Shown here: one piece after another, positions 1 to 7,075 of the stretch
Position numbering within the stretch: the first letter of the stretch is position 1
Layout: each line of letters opens with the position of its first letter
Source: Caldilinea sp. CFX5
GTDB lineage: Bacteria > Chloroflexota > Anaerolineae > Caldilineales > Caldilineaceae
Length of the DNA stretch: 64,000 nucleotides
Reading direction: 5' to 3'
NCBI GenBank assembly: GCA_021405325.1
Contig: QWII01000064.1
Span: forward strand, 23,534-87,533
Position numbers and translations under genes: made by a program
Notes under the pieces: generated by a model
Database searches by the model: none
What the model saw: the letters and a program-made list of their open reading frames with translations, nothing else
Told to the model about the DNA's origin: nothing

Positions 1-56
1 GCGACCAATCCAAAGAGAGCGGAAAAGAGTAACAGCGAGCGCATCGATCCAGTCAT
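1..56 (-). CDS. 5' end of an exported or membrane protein, cut by the window edge
   Basis: On the minus strand an ATG at 56 follows AAGGAAA at a usable distance and opens a frame that stays open to the left edge. The readable start is MTGSMRSLLLFSALFGLV, a short polar start with an Arg followed by a hydrophobic run, as in a signal peptide or first membrane segment. A second ATG at 44 is also possible. Only about 18 residues are visible, so no function can be given. It is divergent from the zinc-ribbon gene at 175, and the 57-174 gap would hold both promoters. Confidence 0.45.
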   Translation of the reverse strand, partial: MTGSMRSLLLFSALFGLV

Positions 57-174
57 AGTCGTTTTCCTTGTAGTGAGTATGTTGATGATCAGTGATTGTT
101 GCATTTTGTATACACCCCTTGTCCGCTGGGGGTTCCCTTGTCTAGCGGATCGGTTCAATCGGAGAAAACAACCT

Positions 175-504
175 ATGTCACAAATGATTCTCACATCACC
201 TATCCGCAAGCGGATGACCCGCCCTGAGCAACCGGCTCCGGTGGAGCAGCGCTGTGTCACCCCCGGTTGTACGGCTACGCACTGGACGGTGCAACTGCTC
301 TCGGCGGCCAATGCCCTCTGGCGTGTCAGTAGTGCAACGGGTGGGTCGTACCTGGTCGCCGGTGTGACGCCAGCCTGCCCGTGGTGCGGCGCCGACCTAT
401 TGGCGACGCCAGCACCCACTGATCAACTTGCCGACGATCTGCTACTGCCAGTCAGTGAAGCGTATCAACCAAGCGAAGTTGCGGGCGAGTCGAAGTGGAA
501 CTAA
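175..504 (+). CDS. small zinc-ribbon-like protein, copy 1 of a tandem pair
   Basis: A 109-residue protein. The frame is open further upstream, but the ATG at 175 has GGAGAA about nine bases before it, which sets this start. It carries two cysteine pairs, CVTPGC near residue 25 and CPWCG near residue 71, separated by a strongly conserved block (LWRVSS.TGGSYLVAG.TPACPWCGADLL) shared with the next gene. Paired CxxC-like knuckles suggest a single zinc-ribbon fold. The N-terminal 20 and C-terminal 35 residues differ from copy 2 except for a common ending, KWN or QWN. No enzyme motif is seen. The following gene starts 21 bp downstream, so the pair is probably cotranscribed. I do not recognise a named family. 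Confidence 0.75.
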   Translation: MSQMILTSPIRKRMTRPEQPAPVEQRCVTPGCTATHWTVQLLSAANALWRVSSATGGSYLVAGVTPACPWCGADLLATPAPTDQLADDLLLPVSEAYQPSEVAGESKWN

Positions 505-525
505 GCGAGAAATAAGGAGAAAACC

Positions 526-861
526 ATGACACCCAATGCTATCTTTGAGACAGGTGCGCCCATGCGCGCCACGCAAGAGCAGTTGATCGACCAGCCGTCA
601 TACACCTGTTCAGGTCTGAGTTGCAAAGGAGCGCAATGGCAAGTGCAATGCTTGTCGGCCCATGATCAGCTTTGGCGGGTGAGCAGTACGACGGGCGGTT
701 CTTATCTGGTCGCCGGCGCAACGCCCGCCTGCCCCTGGTGTGGGGCTGATCTACTCATGGTCGCCGTAGCACCAGCCGGGCAATCTACAAACGGGTTGCA
801 CCAGCCGAGCAGCGAATCCTTTCAACCGGAACGCGCAGGGCGCGAGTTGCAGTGGAACTAA
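526..861 (+). CDS. small zinc-ribbon-like protein, copy 2 of a tandem pair
   Basis: A 111-residue paralogue of the preceding gene. ATG at 526 follows AAGGAGAAAA, a strong ribosome binding site. Cysteine pairs CSGLSC (near residue 28) and CPWCG (near residue 74) match copy 1 in position, and the core between them is nearly identical, while the flanks have diverged. It also ends in W-N. The arrangement indicates a tandem duplication kept by selection on the core. The protein is small, lacks a signal peptide and has no catalytic motif; a metal-binding or nucleic-acid/protein-adaptor role is possible but is only inference. Confidence 0.75.
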   Translation: MTPNAIFETGAPMRATQEQLIDQPSYTCSGLSCKGAQWQVQCLSAHDQLWRVSSTTGGSYLVAGATPACPWCGADLLMVAVAPAGQSTNGLHQPSSESFQPERAGRELQWN

Positions 862-1167
862 TTAAGAAGGCCGATAAGCTAGTGCGGTTTGTAAACCATA
901 GGCATCAAGCGAAGGCGACCGCACCGGAAAACCAAGAAGACTCGTCTGTCACCCTGAAGGGGTCTTTAAGGTATGTACCTTAGAAGCTGTTTGAAAAGCG
1001 ATGATCGGGGCCGCAAGAGTGCCGGGGAAGGGCCGGGGATCGTTCCCAATGACTGAGTTGTTTCTGGCCCTTCCCCGGCACTCTTGCTAGTTATCTACTT
1101 TTCAAACAGTTTCTTAGAGACCCTTTCAGGGTGACAGGCGGCGCCTCTAGGTTTCACTGGGAACCTT
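862..1167. other. gene-free gap filled mainly by a palindromic element
   Basis: Between the zinc-ribbon pair and the NTF2-like gene there is no supported reading frame. Most of the gap is the palindrome at 946-1137, described separately. The first 80 bases contain a GTGCGGTTTGTAA word that also occurs in the hairpins near 9755 and 56984. Confidence 0.7.
946..1137. mobile_element. 192-bp palindromic MITE-like element
   Basis: Three nested inverted repeats are visible. The outer arms 946-965 and 1118-1137 match at 19 of 20 positions. The middle arms, starting at 972 and ending near 1117, match around GCTGTTTGAAAAG and CTTTTCAAACAG. The inner arms 1013-1034 and 1066-1087 are perfectly complementary over 22 bases. 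The inner unit (GCAAGAGTGCCGGGGA plus partner) recurs with one change at 31462-31535. Dispersed palindromes without a coding region are typical of MITE-like or REP-type elements. No target-site duplication was identified, so mobility is inferred. Confidence 0.65.
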
Positions 1168-1239
1168 TTGCTTGATGCGCATGGGTTTGCAACTGCGTCT
1201 ACCAGTGGCGCCTTGTTGAGTAGCAAAGTGAGTGCATCA

Positions 1240-1632
1240 ATGGATGAAGCAACGATACGAGCCGCGTTACGTCGGCACTGGGAATATGCCGGCGTTGATC
1301 AGGCGATCATGCACGAGATTTACCATGACGACGCCGTGCTGGAGTTTCCCCAATCACAGGAGCGCTTTGAAGGAAAAGCTAACTTTCTCGCCTGGCGGCA
1401 GATCTACCCGGCGGCCGTGGACTTCAAGCTCAGACGTATCCGGGGGCGCGGCGACTTCTGGGTCGTGGAACTCTCGCTCCGCTACGATGATGGTCCCTGG
1501 CAATATGGCTGTAGCCTGCTGGAATTTCGCGGGGAGAAAGTCGCCCGTGAAACAATCTACATCATGGCCGGCTGGGAAGCGCCGGAGTGGCGCGCGCCCT
1601 GGCGAGCGGCGTGGCAAGATGAAACTTTGTAG
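1240..1632 (+). CDS. NTF2-like (SnoaL-type) protein
   Basis: A 130-residue protein beginning MDEATIRAALRRHWEYAG. The frame is open back to 1168, but the homologous fold starts at the ATG at 1240; the ribosome binding site is weak. The pattern (an N-terminal helix, then HDDAVLEFPQSQERFEGKANFLAWR, then paired strands ending in a Trp-rich tail) is typical of the cone-shaped NTF2/SnoaL superfamily, which includes polyketide cyclases, isomerases and non-enzymatic binding proteins. Substrate cannot be told. It stands 13 bp before the racemase-like gene and is probably cotranscribed with it. Confidence 0.75.
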   Translation: MDEATIRAALRRHWEYAGVDQAIMHEIYHDDAVLEFPQSQERFEGKANFLAWRQIYPAAVDFKLRRIRGRGDFWVVELSLRYDDGPWQYGCSLLEFRGEKVARETIYIMAGWEAPEWRAPWRAAWQDETL

Positions 1633-1645
1633 TAGGAGAAATAGA

Positions 1646-2350
1646 ATGAAAACAATCGGTGTGCTGGGCGGCATCGGGCCGCAGGCGACTATGGATTTTG
1701 AACAACGGCTGCACCAGGCGGCGCAACAGGTGATCCCCCGGCGGGGCAACAGTGGCTATCCGCCGCTGGTGGTCTACTACCATCGCCGGCCGCCGGTGCT
1801 GGTGGATGAGGCGGGAAACACCCTTTTCCCCGTTCAGCCCGATCCACAGTTGCTGGACGGGGCGCGCAAGCTGGGCCAACTGGCCGACTTTCTAGTGATC
1901 GCCTCGAATGGCGTCCACATGCTTCAACCCTTGATTGAAGAAGCAGCGGGGCGCCCTGTCTTGAGCATGATCGAAGCGACCGTGGCCGAAGTGGTGCGTC
2001 GGGGCTGGCGCTATGTCGGCGTGTTGAGCTTTATGGGCAACCATGTCTACAGCCAGCCGCTCGACCGACAGGGCATCCGCTGGGAGAGCATTGACAGCGA
2101 ACTACAAACGCCACTGGATCGAGCCATCATGCAGGTGATGGATGGCAGCAACAATGCCGCATCGACCGAGTACGCCCAGCGGGCAGTGGCGGCGTTGCGC
2201 AGTCGCGGGGTGGATGGGATTATTCTGGGCTGTACAGAAATCCCGCTGCTGTTAGAAGCGGATCTGGACGATGCCGACCTGCTCAACCCCGGCGCGCTAT
2301 TGGCCGAGGCGGCGGTCCGCCACGCCATGAACGAGCAAAATCACGAATGA
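1646..2350 (+). CDS. aspartate/glutamate racemase-family protein lacking the first catalytic Cys
   Basis: A 234-residue protein. The start at 1646 is set by AGGAGAAATAGA just upstream. It opens with MKTIGVLGGIGPQAT, the usual start of aspartate racemases, and retains the second active-site motif GCTEIPLL with Cys196. At the first site, where the family normally has PCNTAH, it reads ASNGVH, so Ser87 replaces the proton-transfer cysteine. Family members with one cysteine are known to act as decarboxylases, lyases or isomerases instead of racemases, so a true two-base racemase is unlikely here. It is followed 13 bp later by the ABM protein gene, suggesting an operon. Confidence 0.8.
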   Translation: MKTIGVLGGIGPQATMDFEQRLHQAAQQVIPRRGNSGYPPLVVYYHRRPPVLVDEAGNTLFPVQPDPQLLDGARKLGQLADFLVIASNGVHMLQPLIEEAAGRPVLSMIEATVAEVVRRGWRYVGVLSFMGNHVYSQPLDRQGIRWESIDSELQTPLDRAIMQVMDGSNNAASTEYAQRAVAALRSRGVDGIILGCTEIPLLLEADLDDADLLNPGALLAEAAVRHAMNEQNHE

Positions 2351-2363
2351 GAGGATAACGGCT

Positions 2364-2735
2364 ATGTCGCTGACTGATCTGGGCGTCGCCAACACCATTT
2401 GCGCCAGCGATGGCACAACGGTTGTCGCCATCAACTATATCACCTGTGCCGAAGCGTACCGGGCTCGCTTTGAACAACTCTTCAAAACCAGGGCCGGCGC
2501 TATCGACCAAATGCCCGGCTTCCTTGGCATGGAGGTGCTCAAGCCCCATGACAACGGCGACTATCTCATCGTCAGTCGCTGGCGTGATGAGGCGGCGTTC
2601 CACGGCTGGCTGCAATCGGATGCCTTTGTGATAGGCCACCAGCGTGGCTTTGTCGATTTGCAAGCCTACAGCGCCGCCGGTGAAACGCCACCGCTACGTT
2701 CAGATTTCAAACTTTATCGCATTCTCGTTGAGTAA
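2364..2735 (+). CDS. antibiotic biosynthesis monooxygenase (ABM/IsdG-like) domain protein
   Basis: A 123-residue single-domain protein with the ferredoxin-like ABM fold: VVAINYITC, then F..LFKTRAGAIDQMPGFLGMEVLKP, then YLIVSRWRDEAAFHGWLQSDAF. The MPGF.G.EVL and W.....F..W patterns are the typical family signatures. Members are dimeric cofactor-free monooxygenases, haem-degrading enzymes or quinol-handling proteins; this sequence does not settle which. ATG at 2364 follows GAGAGGATAACGGCT. It lies in a same-strand run with the racemase-like gene and the FAD oxidoreductase. Confidence 0.8.
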   Translation: MSLTDLGVANTICASDGTTVVAINYITCAEAYRARFEQLFKTRAGAIDQMPGFLGMEVLKPHDNGDYLIVSRWRDEAAFHGWLQSDAFVIGHQRGFVDLQAYSAAGETPPLRSDFKLYRILVE

Positions 2736-2736
2736 G

Positions 2737-2775
2737 CGCTTTAATCCCTCTATCTCTCAATCTCTTAATACCACC
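2737..2775. repeat. octamer array (TCTCAATC-type)
   Basis: Between the ABM gene and the flavoprotein gene the sequence runs as 8-bp units, TTAATCCC TCTATCTC TCAATCTC TTAATACC. The same words build the palindrome at 7000-7075. Confidence 0.55.
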
Positions 2776-2805
2776 TTTCCTAAGTTCAAGCAGAGGAGTT
2801 TGCTC

Positions 2806-4206
2806 ATGTCTACTGAATCAGCGAAGAAAACGCCCGCCATCATTCGTGACGAAGCTGCTCGTCAGGCCATTGCCCAAGACTATGGCGGCTACATTCACCA
2901 TCTCCCTGCCGGCATTCTGCGGGCAACCAGTGTCGAAGATGTTGTGGATGGAGTGCGCTATGCCCGCCGGCATGGCTTGAAGGTGGCTGTCCGCGGCGCC
3001 GGCCATAGTACACATGGTCAGGCGCAGGTTGTCGACGGGCTGGTGATCGATCTACGCACTATGAATCGAGTGCTGGAAGTAACGCCGGACTCGATTTTGG
3101 TCGAAGCAGGGACACAATGGCGCACGGTAGCGCAGACGGCGTTGACCATTGGCCGCACCTTTCCGGTCTTTACCGACTATCTGGCGACGACTGTTGGCGG
3201 TACGCTGACGGTAGGCGGCGTCGGGTCGCGTACCTGGCAACTGGGGACGCAGACCGACCATGTCCTCGATCTGGAGGTGGTGACGGCTGATGGCAAAGTC
3301 CTGCACTGTTCACCGGAGTGTAACGCCGATCTGTTCAATGCGGTGCGCTGCGGATTGGGGCAATTCGGCATCATTACCAAAGCGCGTCTACGCCTGATCC
3401 CGGCCCCTCAGCATGTACACTACCACCGGGCGCTCTATGGCAATTATGATACATTTTGGCATGAGCTAACTCGATTGGTCGATGAAGCGGACTATGAGTG
3501 TATCCAGGGCTATGCGCTCGGCAACGATGCCCAGTCGATAGTCGGTCATATCGGGCCGGACGCCATTGGCTTCCCGTTGCCGACAGATGCCGGCCCCTGG
3601 CTCTATTGCATCGAAACAGTAAAATTCCTGGATCAGCCCGCCGATCTATCCACGACGGCGCCCAAACGTCAGGCGTGGTTGCCGGGCGGCTACTTCGCCT
3701 ATGATCTGCCCTATCTCGCCTACATTGATCGCTTGGGGCCAGTGGAGGAGATGCTCAAACAACTGGGCCTCTGGCAACTGCCCCACCCCATGCTTGATGT
3801 GATCATTCCCGGTTCAAAAGCACAGGGTTTTGTCCGTGAGACGCTGGCAGCGCTCAGTCCGGCGGAGGTGGCCGGCCCGGTGTTGATCTATCCGTACCAG
3901 CGTCAACACCTGCGCACTCCCTTCTTCCGTACGCCAAACGAAGAACGTGTGCTCCTCTTCGGCTTGATGCGCACCACGCTACCGCCAACGCCCGACCATG
4001 TACAGGCGCAGGTGGCCGAAAACCGACGGATCTACGAACGAGCAGTGGCGCAAGGCGGCTGTTATTATCCCATCGATTCCGTGCCGATGACGCTCACCGA
4101 CTGGCAACAGCACTTTGGCGCACAGTGGTGTGCCTTTACTGCGGCCAAAGAACAGTTCGATCCCAAGTACCTGCTAAATCCGGGGCAGGGCATTTTTGCT
4201 CGGTAG
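2806..4206 (+). CDS. FAD-linked oxidoreductase, cytokinin-dehydrogenase-like
   Basis: A 466-residue PCMH-type flavoprotein. The frame is open upstream of 2806 but crosses an octamer array; the ATG at 2806 has GAGGAG before it. RGAGHSTHGQAQ contains His67, expected to bind FAD covalently as in BBE and cytokinin dehydrogenase proteins. FTDYLATTVGGTL contains Asp124 in the same context as the catalytic Asp of plant cytokinin dehydrogenases, and NADLFNAVRCGLGQFGIIT and the C-terminal FDPKYLLNPGQGIF also resemble that family. It lacks an obvious signal peptide. Bacterial cytokinin dehydrogenases exist, but the true substrate here is unknown; a sugar or alcohol oxidase remains possible. It closes the 1240-4206 same-strand run. 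Confidence 0.8.
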   Translation: MSTESAKKTPAIIRDEAARQAIAQDYGGYIHHLPAGILRATSVEDVVDGVRYARRHGLKVAVRGAGHSTHGQAQVVDGLVIDLRTMNRVLEVTPDSILVEAGTQWRTVAQTALTIGRTFPVFTDYLATTVGGTLTVGGVGSRTWQLGTQTDHVLDLEVVTADGKVLHCSPECNADLFNAVRCGLGQFGIITKARLRLIPAPQHVHYHRALYGNYDTFWHELTRLVDEADYECIQGYALGNDAQSIVGHIGPDAIGFPLPTDAGPWLYCIETVKFLDQPADLSTTAPKRQAWLPGGYFAYDLPYLAYIDRLGPVEEMLKQLGLWQLPHPMLDVIIPGSKAQGFVRETLAALSPAEVAGPVLIYPYQRQHLRTPFFRTPNEERVLLFGLMRTTLPPTPDHVQAQVAENRRIYERAVAQGGCYYPIDSVPMTLTDWQQHFGAQWCAFTAAKEQFDPKYLLNPGQGIFAR

Positions 4207-4243
4207 CAGGGTGTCTTTCCAAACAGGCTGCCGCCGGCCCGGC

Positions 4244-4582
4244 TTACTCAGCGGTTTCCTGCGCTTCGAGGAAGACCTTGAGCCGCAGCAACCGCTCCTC
4301 CCACCGGGCGCTGATCGCCTTGACCCACTGTTCCACTTCGGTGAGTGGTTCCGGGGTCAAGGTGTAGCGCTTTTCGCGGCCCTGTTGGTGAACCGTGACC
4401 AGGCCGGCCTCGGCCAGAATGGTCAAATGCTTGAGAATCGCCTGGCGCGTGATCGGGTATTCGGTTGCCAACTGGGTGGCCGTTTTGGGGCTGCTTTCGG
4501 CCAAATTGGTCAACAACTGGCGACGGGTTGGGTCGGCCAGCGCTGTGAAGATGGGGGTAGCGAAAATGGGGGTATCGATCAA
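4244..4582 (-). CDS. ArsR-family winged-helix transcriptional regulator
   Basis: A 112-residue protein with the classic ArsR pattern IFTALADPTRRQLLTNLAE, then TATQLATEYPITRQAILKHLTILAEAGLVTVHQQGREKRYTL. No clustered cysteines are present, so it is unlikely to be a metal sensor. The ATG overlaps the stop of the SRPBCC gene by 4 bp (4579-4582), indicating translational coupling. ArsR regulators coupled to AHSA1/SRPBCC proteins are a common bacterial pairing. Self-regulation through the inverted repeat at 5482-5501 is inference. It is convergent with the flavoprotein gene ending at 4206. Confidence 0.88.
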   Translation of the reverse strand: MIDTPIFATPIFTALADPTRRQLLTNLAESSPKTATQLATEYPITRQAILKHLTILAEAGLVTVHQQGREKRYTLTPEPLTEVEQWVKAISARWEERLLRLKVFLEAQETAE

Positions 4583-5451
4583 TGGGGCAAACTCCTGCCT
4601 TCCAGCAAGGCTTGCAGATTTTCCAGCGTGATCGTGTAGCCCATGGCCGTTTGCGCCATGCGCTTCTCCCGCGCCTCCTCTGGTAGTGCGGCAAAACCGG
4701 TTTCAATCACCGCAACGCGGACGCCGTCATTCTCCGCAGCCAGCCGAAAGGTCGTCAACATGGGGTTCGCTTCTTCGTACCAACGCAACGCAAATTCATG
4801 CGGCGGGTCAAGGATCTCAATGGTGTGGAGGGCAGCTTCATCATCCGGTGTATTGTAGAATTTTACTACCCCGCCGACCGCCAACGTTTCTATTTCCCAT
4901 GCACCGCCGAACCATAAATCTAATTGCGTTGGCTCAGTGATCGCCTGCCAGGCGCGTTCCAACGAAGTGGCGATCCAAATGCTGCGTTCAACGAAGTTCT
5001 GCGCGTCGAAGGCAAGCTTATCGGCCAGCACACCGACCATCTTGGCCCAACCGGCGCGGCTGCGTTCGACAAAGTCCGCCCATTTGGGATCCATTTCGTG
5101 GGTCAGGGTGAGTTCACAGCCCTGCGCCAGTGGTGTAATGGCGATAATGACCCGCGATTGATCATCCGAATGCCCACGCACACCCCAGGTGAAAACCAGA
5201 CGACGGGGGCGCTCCATTTCCAGATATTCACCAATATGGTCGATCTCCTGCCCCTGCCGGCGCACGACAAAGGAAAACGCGCCACCGACACGGGCATCAA
5301 CCGTCAGCAGCACCACCTCTTCCTCCCGCAAGGCCGGGCCAAACATCCACTGGCCGATCAACTCCGGGGTTAGCCAGGCGTCGAAGACTCGTTCGGCGGC
5401 GACAGCAAAGTGCTGCGTAACGTGCGCCTGGATTGGTGACTGCAAGCTCAT
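4579..5451 (-). CDS. two-domain SRPBCC (AHSA1-like) protein
   Basis: A 290-residue protein with two copies of the AHSA1 START-like fold. The first covers about residues 5-145, beginning VTQHFAVAAERVFDAWLTPELIGQWMFGP. The second covers about residues 150-285, beginning VERSIWIATSLERAWQAITEPTQLDLWFGG. Each shows the W.T.P.....W signature of the family, which binds hydrophobic ligands or helps Hsp90-type chaperones. Fusion of two domains is less usual than a single domain of about 150 residues. ATG at 5451 follows AAAGGATC. The gene is first in a two-gene operon with the ArsR regulator. Confidence 0.87.
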   Translation of the reverse strand: MSLQSPIQAHVTQHFAVAAERVFDAWLTPELIGQWMFGPALREEEVVLLTVDARVGGAFSFVVRRQGQEIDHIGEYLEMERPRRLVFTWGVRGHSDDQSRVIIAITPLAQGCELTLTHEMDPKWADFVERSRAGWAKMVGVLADKLAFDAQNFVERSIWIATSLERAWQAITEPTQLDLWFGGAWEIETLAVGGVVKFYNTPDDEAALHTIEILDPPHEFALRWYEEANPMLTTFRLAAENDGVRVAVIETGFAALPEEAREKRMAQTAMGYTITLENLQALLEGRSLPH

Positions 5452-5481
5452 TCTGTTGATCCTTTCCGTTTACACACTGAT

Positions 5482-5536
5482 ATGCAACTAGATGGTTGCA
5501 TACAAACAGTATAAAAGAAAAAATGTTCTACGACAA
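5482..5536 (-). promoter_or_regulatory. promoter and operator of the SRPBCC-ArsR operon
   Basis: On the minus strand a -35 TTGTCG (5531-5536) and a -10 TATACT (5508-5513) are separated by 17 bases. Just downstream, over the expected start of transcription, lies the inverted repeat ATGCAAC-N6-GTTGCAT (5482-5501); a half-site GTGCAACCATCT occurs at 5539-5550 beside the -35. The placement fits repression by the ArsR protein encoded in the same operon. Confidence 0.55.
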
Positions 5537-5656
5537 ATGTGCAACCATCTATTTTCACATCAGTGTCGAAATACTCTTTAGCGAGGATCAACTTGACGGC
5601 GGCGATGTGTTGCCCGGTTTTACGACGCCAGTCGCCGATGTGTTTGATGGTGTGTA

Positions 5657-5713
5657 GGTGATTGGGTGACTCGGTGATTTCGACAAGCTCAATCACCGAG
5701 TCACCCAATCACC
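5657..5713. repeat. TTCGACAAGCTCA-centred palindrome, site 1
   Basis: Arms 5657-5678 and 5692-5713 are perfectly complementary over 22 bases and flank TTCGACAAGCTCA at 5679-5691. The arms read as 8-bp variants (GTGATTGG GTGACTCG GTGATT). It lies just beyond the stop codon of the ABC permease gene and could end its transcription, but there is no U-run. Confidence 0.8.
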
Positions 5714-5717
5714 GAAT

Positions 5718-6980
5718 TCATTGCACTCGGAATCCACGAATCCCGATGCCAAAGAGGACCAGCGCAATCGCCAGCAGGACGCCAACTTCCGGCAGCACAT
5801 CGATCAGCGTCCCTTGGTTAAAAAGCAGATCATGAAAGCCATCCATCGCCCAGGCGACCGGCGAGAGATGGCCGATCTGTTGCATAAACTCCGGCACAAT
5901 TTCCAGCGGCCACCAGGCGCCGCCTAAGGGCGCCAGCGTCAACGCCAACAGGTTGCGTAGACCGTTGGCCTGGCCTTCACTGGTCACGCGTGTGGCTAGG
6001 GCCAGGGCCAACGCCGTCATACAGAGGGCAAAGGCGGCCATCACCGCCACCATTGCCAACAGGTCATTGCCAAAATCCAGCCCGATGACCAGCCCCACAG
6101 CAAAGACAACACCATATTGGATCATGCCCAAGGTGAAATAGGCGAGGATCTTGCCGCCGAGAATGTGCGCTTTGGTCAACGGCAGGGCGGCCAGTCGTTG
6201 CAAAGTCCACTGTTGCCGCTCGCGCAAAAGGTTGCTCGTTCCCGCCAACACGGTGAAGATGACATAAAGGCTGCCCATACCGGGAATCGACTGGCCAAAG
6301 CCGTTCTGAATCCCGCTGATTTCGGTGGTATCCGCCTTGGTTGTTTCATAACGAACTGCGGCAGGACGGGTCGTGAGCAGGGTCTCGGCCCGTTGAAAAA
6401 GCGCCTGTTCCAAGGTTTGATCAGTCGGCGCGACGGCGTCAAGGGTGAGCAAAGGGGTGAGGAGTGCGAGCAAGCTGGCGCCGACCCGTGCCGTCACAAC
6501 GGCGCCGTTGACTCGTTGCAACACGCTCTCAATCGCCTGCCGAACCGGTCCCGGCAGAGTGGGATCACCGGTTGAATAATAGGGCAGTTGCAACGGTTGC
6601 GCCTGCGCCAACGCGGCGGCATAGCCGTTGGGGATGATAAGCAAGCCGTCCGTCTCTTCATTGCGCACTCGTTCCAGCGCCAAGGGTTCGGCCAGCGTCG
6701 CTCCCTCCAGCCCACAAATATCTTCCGGGGTATTATCCAACGGACAGAGAACTAGCGCCGGGTTGACTACGCGCAATTCAGCCAGCAATTCCGCCGACTG
6801 CCCACTCTGATCCTGATCGATCACATCGACTAACAGGCGCGTTGGCCCGGTGCGCCCACTGTTCGCCCAGCCGACCGCCAGGGTCAGCGTAACGGGCAGC
6901 ACGATCAGACCGATCAGGTTGCCACGGGCGCGGAAAAAGATAGCTAAATCATTGAGAGCAATAGTGATGATTGTATACAT
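5718..6980 (-). CDS. ABC-2 type transporter permease
   Basis: A 420-residue membrane protein starting MYTIITIALNDLAIFFR at 6980; the longer frame to 7055 only reads through a repeat palindrome. It has one N-terminal membrane segment, a large extracytoplasmic region of roughly 180 residues, then about five hydrophobic segments (from near residue 235) including the L.ERQQWTLQRLAALPLTKAHILGGKI loop typical of ABC2_membrane_3 permeases. It is third in the operon after the ATPase and a second permease, so the exporter probably uses a permease heterodimer. The substrate is unknown; such exporters often carry drugs or lipids. Confidence 0.87.
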   Translation of the reverse strand: MYTIITIALNDLAIFFRARGNLIGLIVLPVTLTLAVGWANSGRTGPTRLLVDVIDQDQSGQSAELLAELRVVNPALVLCPLDNTPEDICGLEGATLAEPLALERVRNEETDGLLIIPNGYAAALAQAQPLQLPYYSTGDPTLPGPVRQAIESVLQRVNGAVVTARVGASLLALLTPLLTLDAVAPTDQTLEQALFQRAETLLTTRPAAVRYETTKADTTEISGIQNGFGQSIPGMGSLYVIFTVLAGTSNLLRERQQWTLQRLAALPLTKAHILGGKILAYFTLGMIQYGVVFAVGLVIGLDFGNDLLAMVAVMAAFALCMTALALALATRVTSEGQANGLRNLLALTLAPLGGAWWPLEIVPEFMQQIGHLSPVAWAMDGFHDLLFNQGTLIDVLPEVGVLLAIALVLFGIGIRGFRVQ

Positions 6981-6999
6981 CGGTTTTAACTGGAGACTA

Positions 7000-7075
7000 G
7001 AGATTGAGAGATACAGAGATTGAGAGATTAACGGATGCAAGGGGCAATCTCTCAATCTCTGTATCTCTCAATCTC
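7000..7075. repeat. octamer palindrome (TCTCTCAA-type)
   Basis: Arms 7000-7026 and 7049-7075 are perfectly complementary over 27 bases. Each arm is a string of 8-bp units (TCTCTCAA TCTCTGTA TCTCTCAA TCTC). It separates the two permease genes and abuts the stop codon of the upstream one at 7076. Confidence 0.8.

Noticed and set aside
1232..1645. Long N-terminal extension of the racemase-like protein
   Set aside because: It overlaps the NTF2-like gene in another frame. A strong ribosome binding site and the family start MKTIGVLGGIGP place the start at 1646.
5448..5708. 86-residue frame on the minus strand upstream of the SRPBCC gene
   Set aside because: Its start lies in a TTCGACAAGCTCA palindrome and the frame crosses the promoter and operator region. 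The middle looks faintly like a transposase remnant, but nothing firm could be matched.
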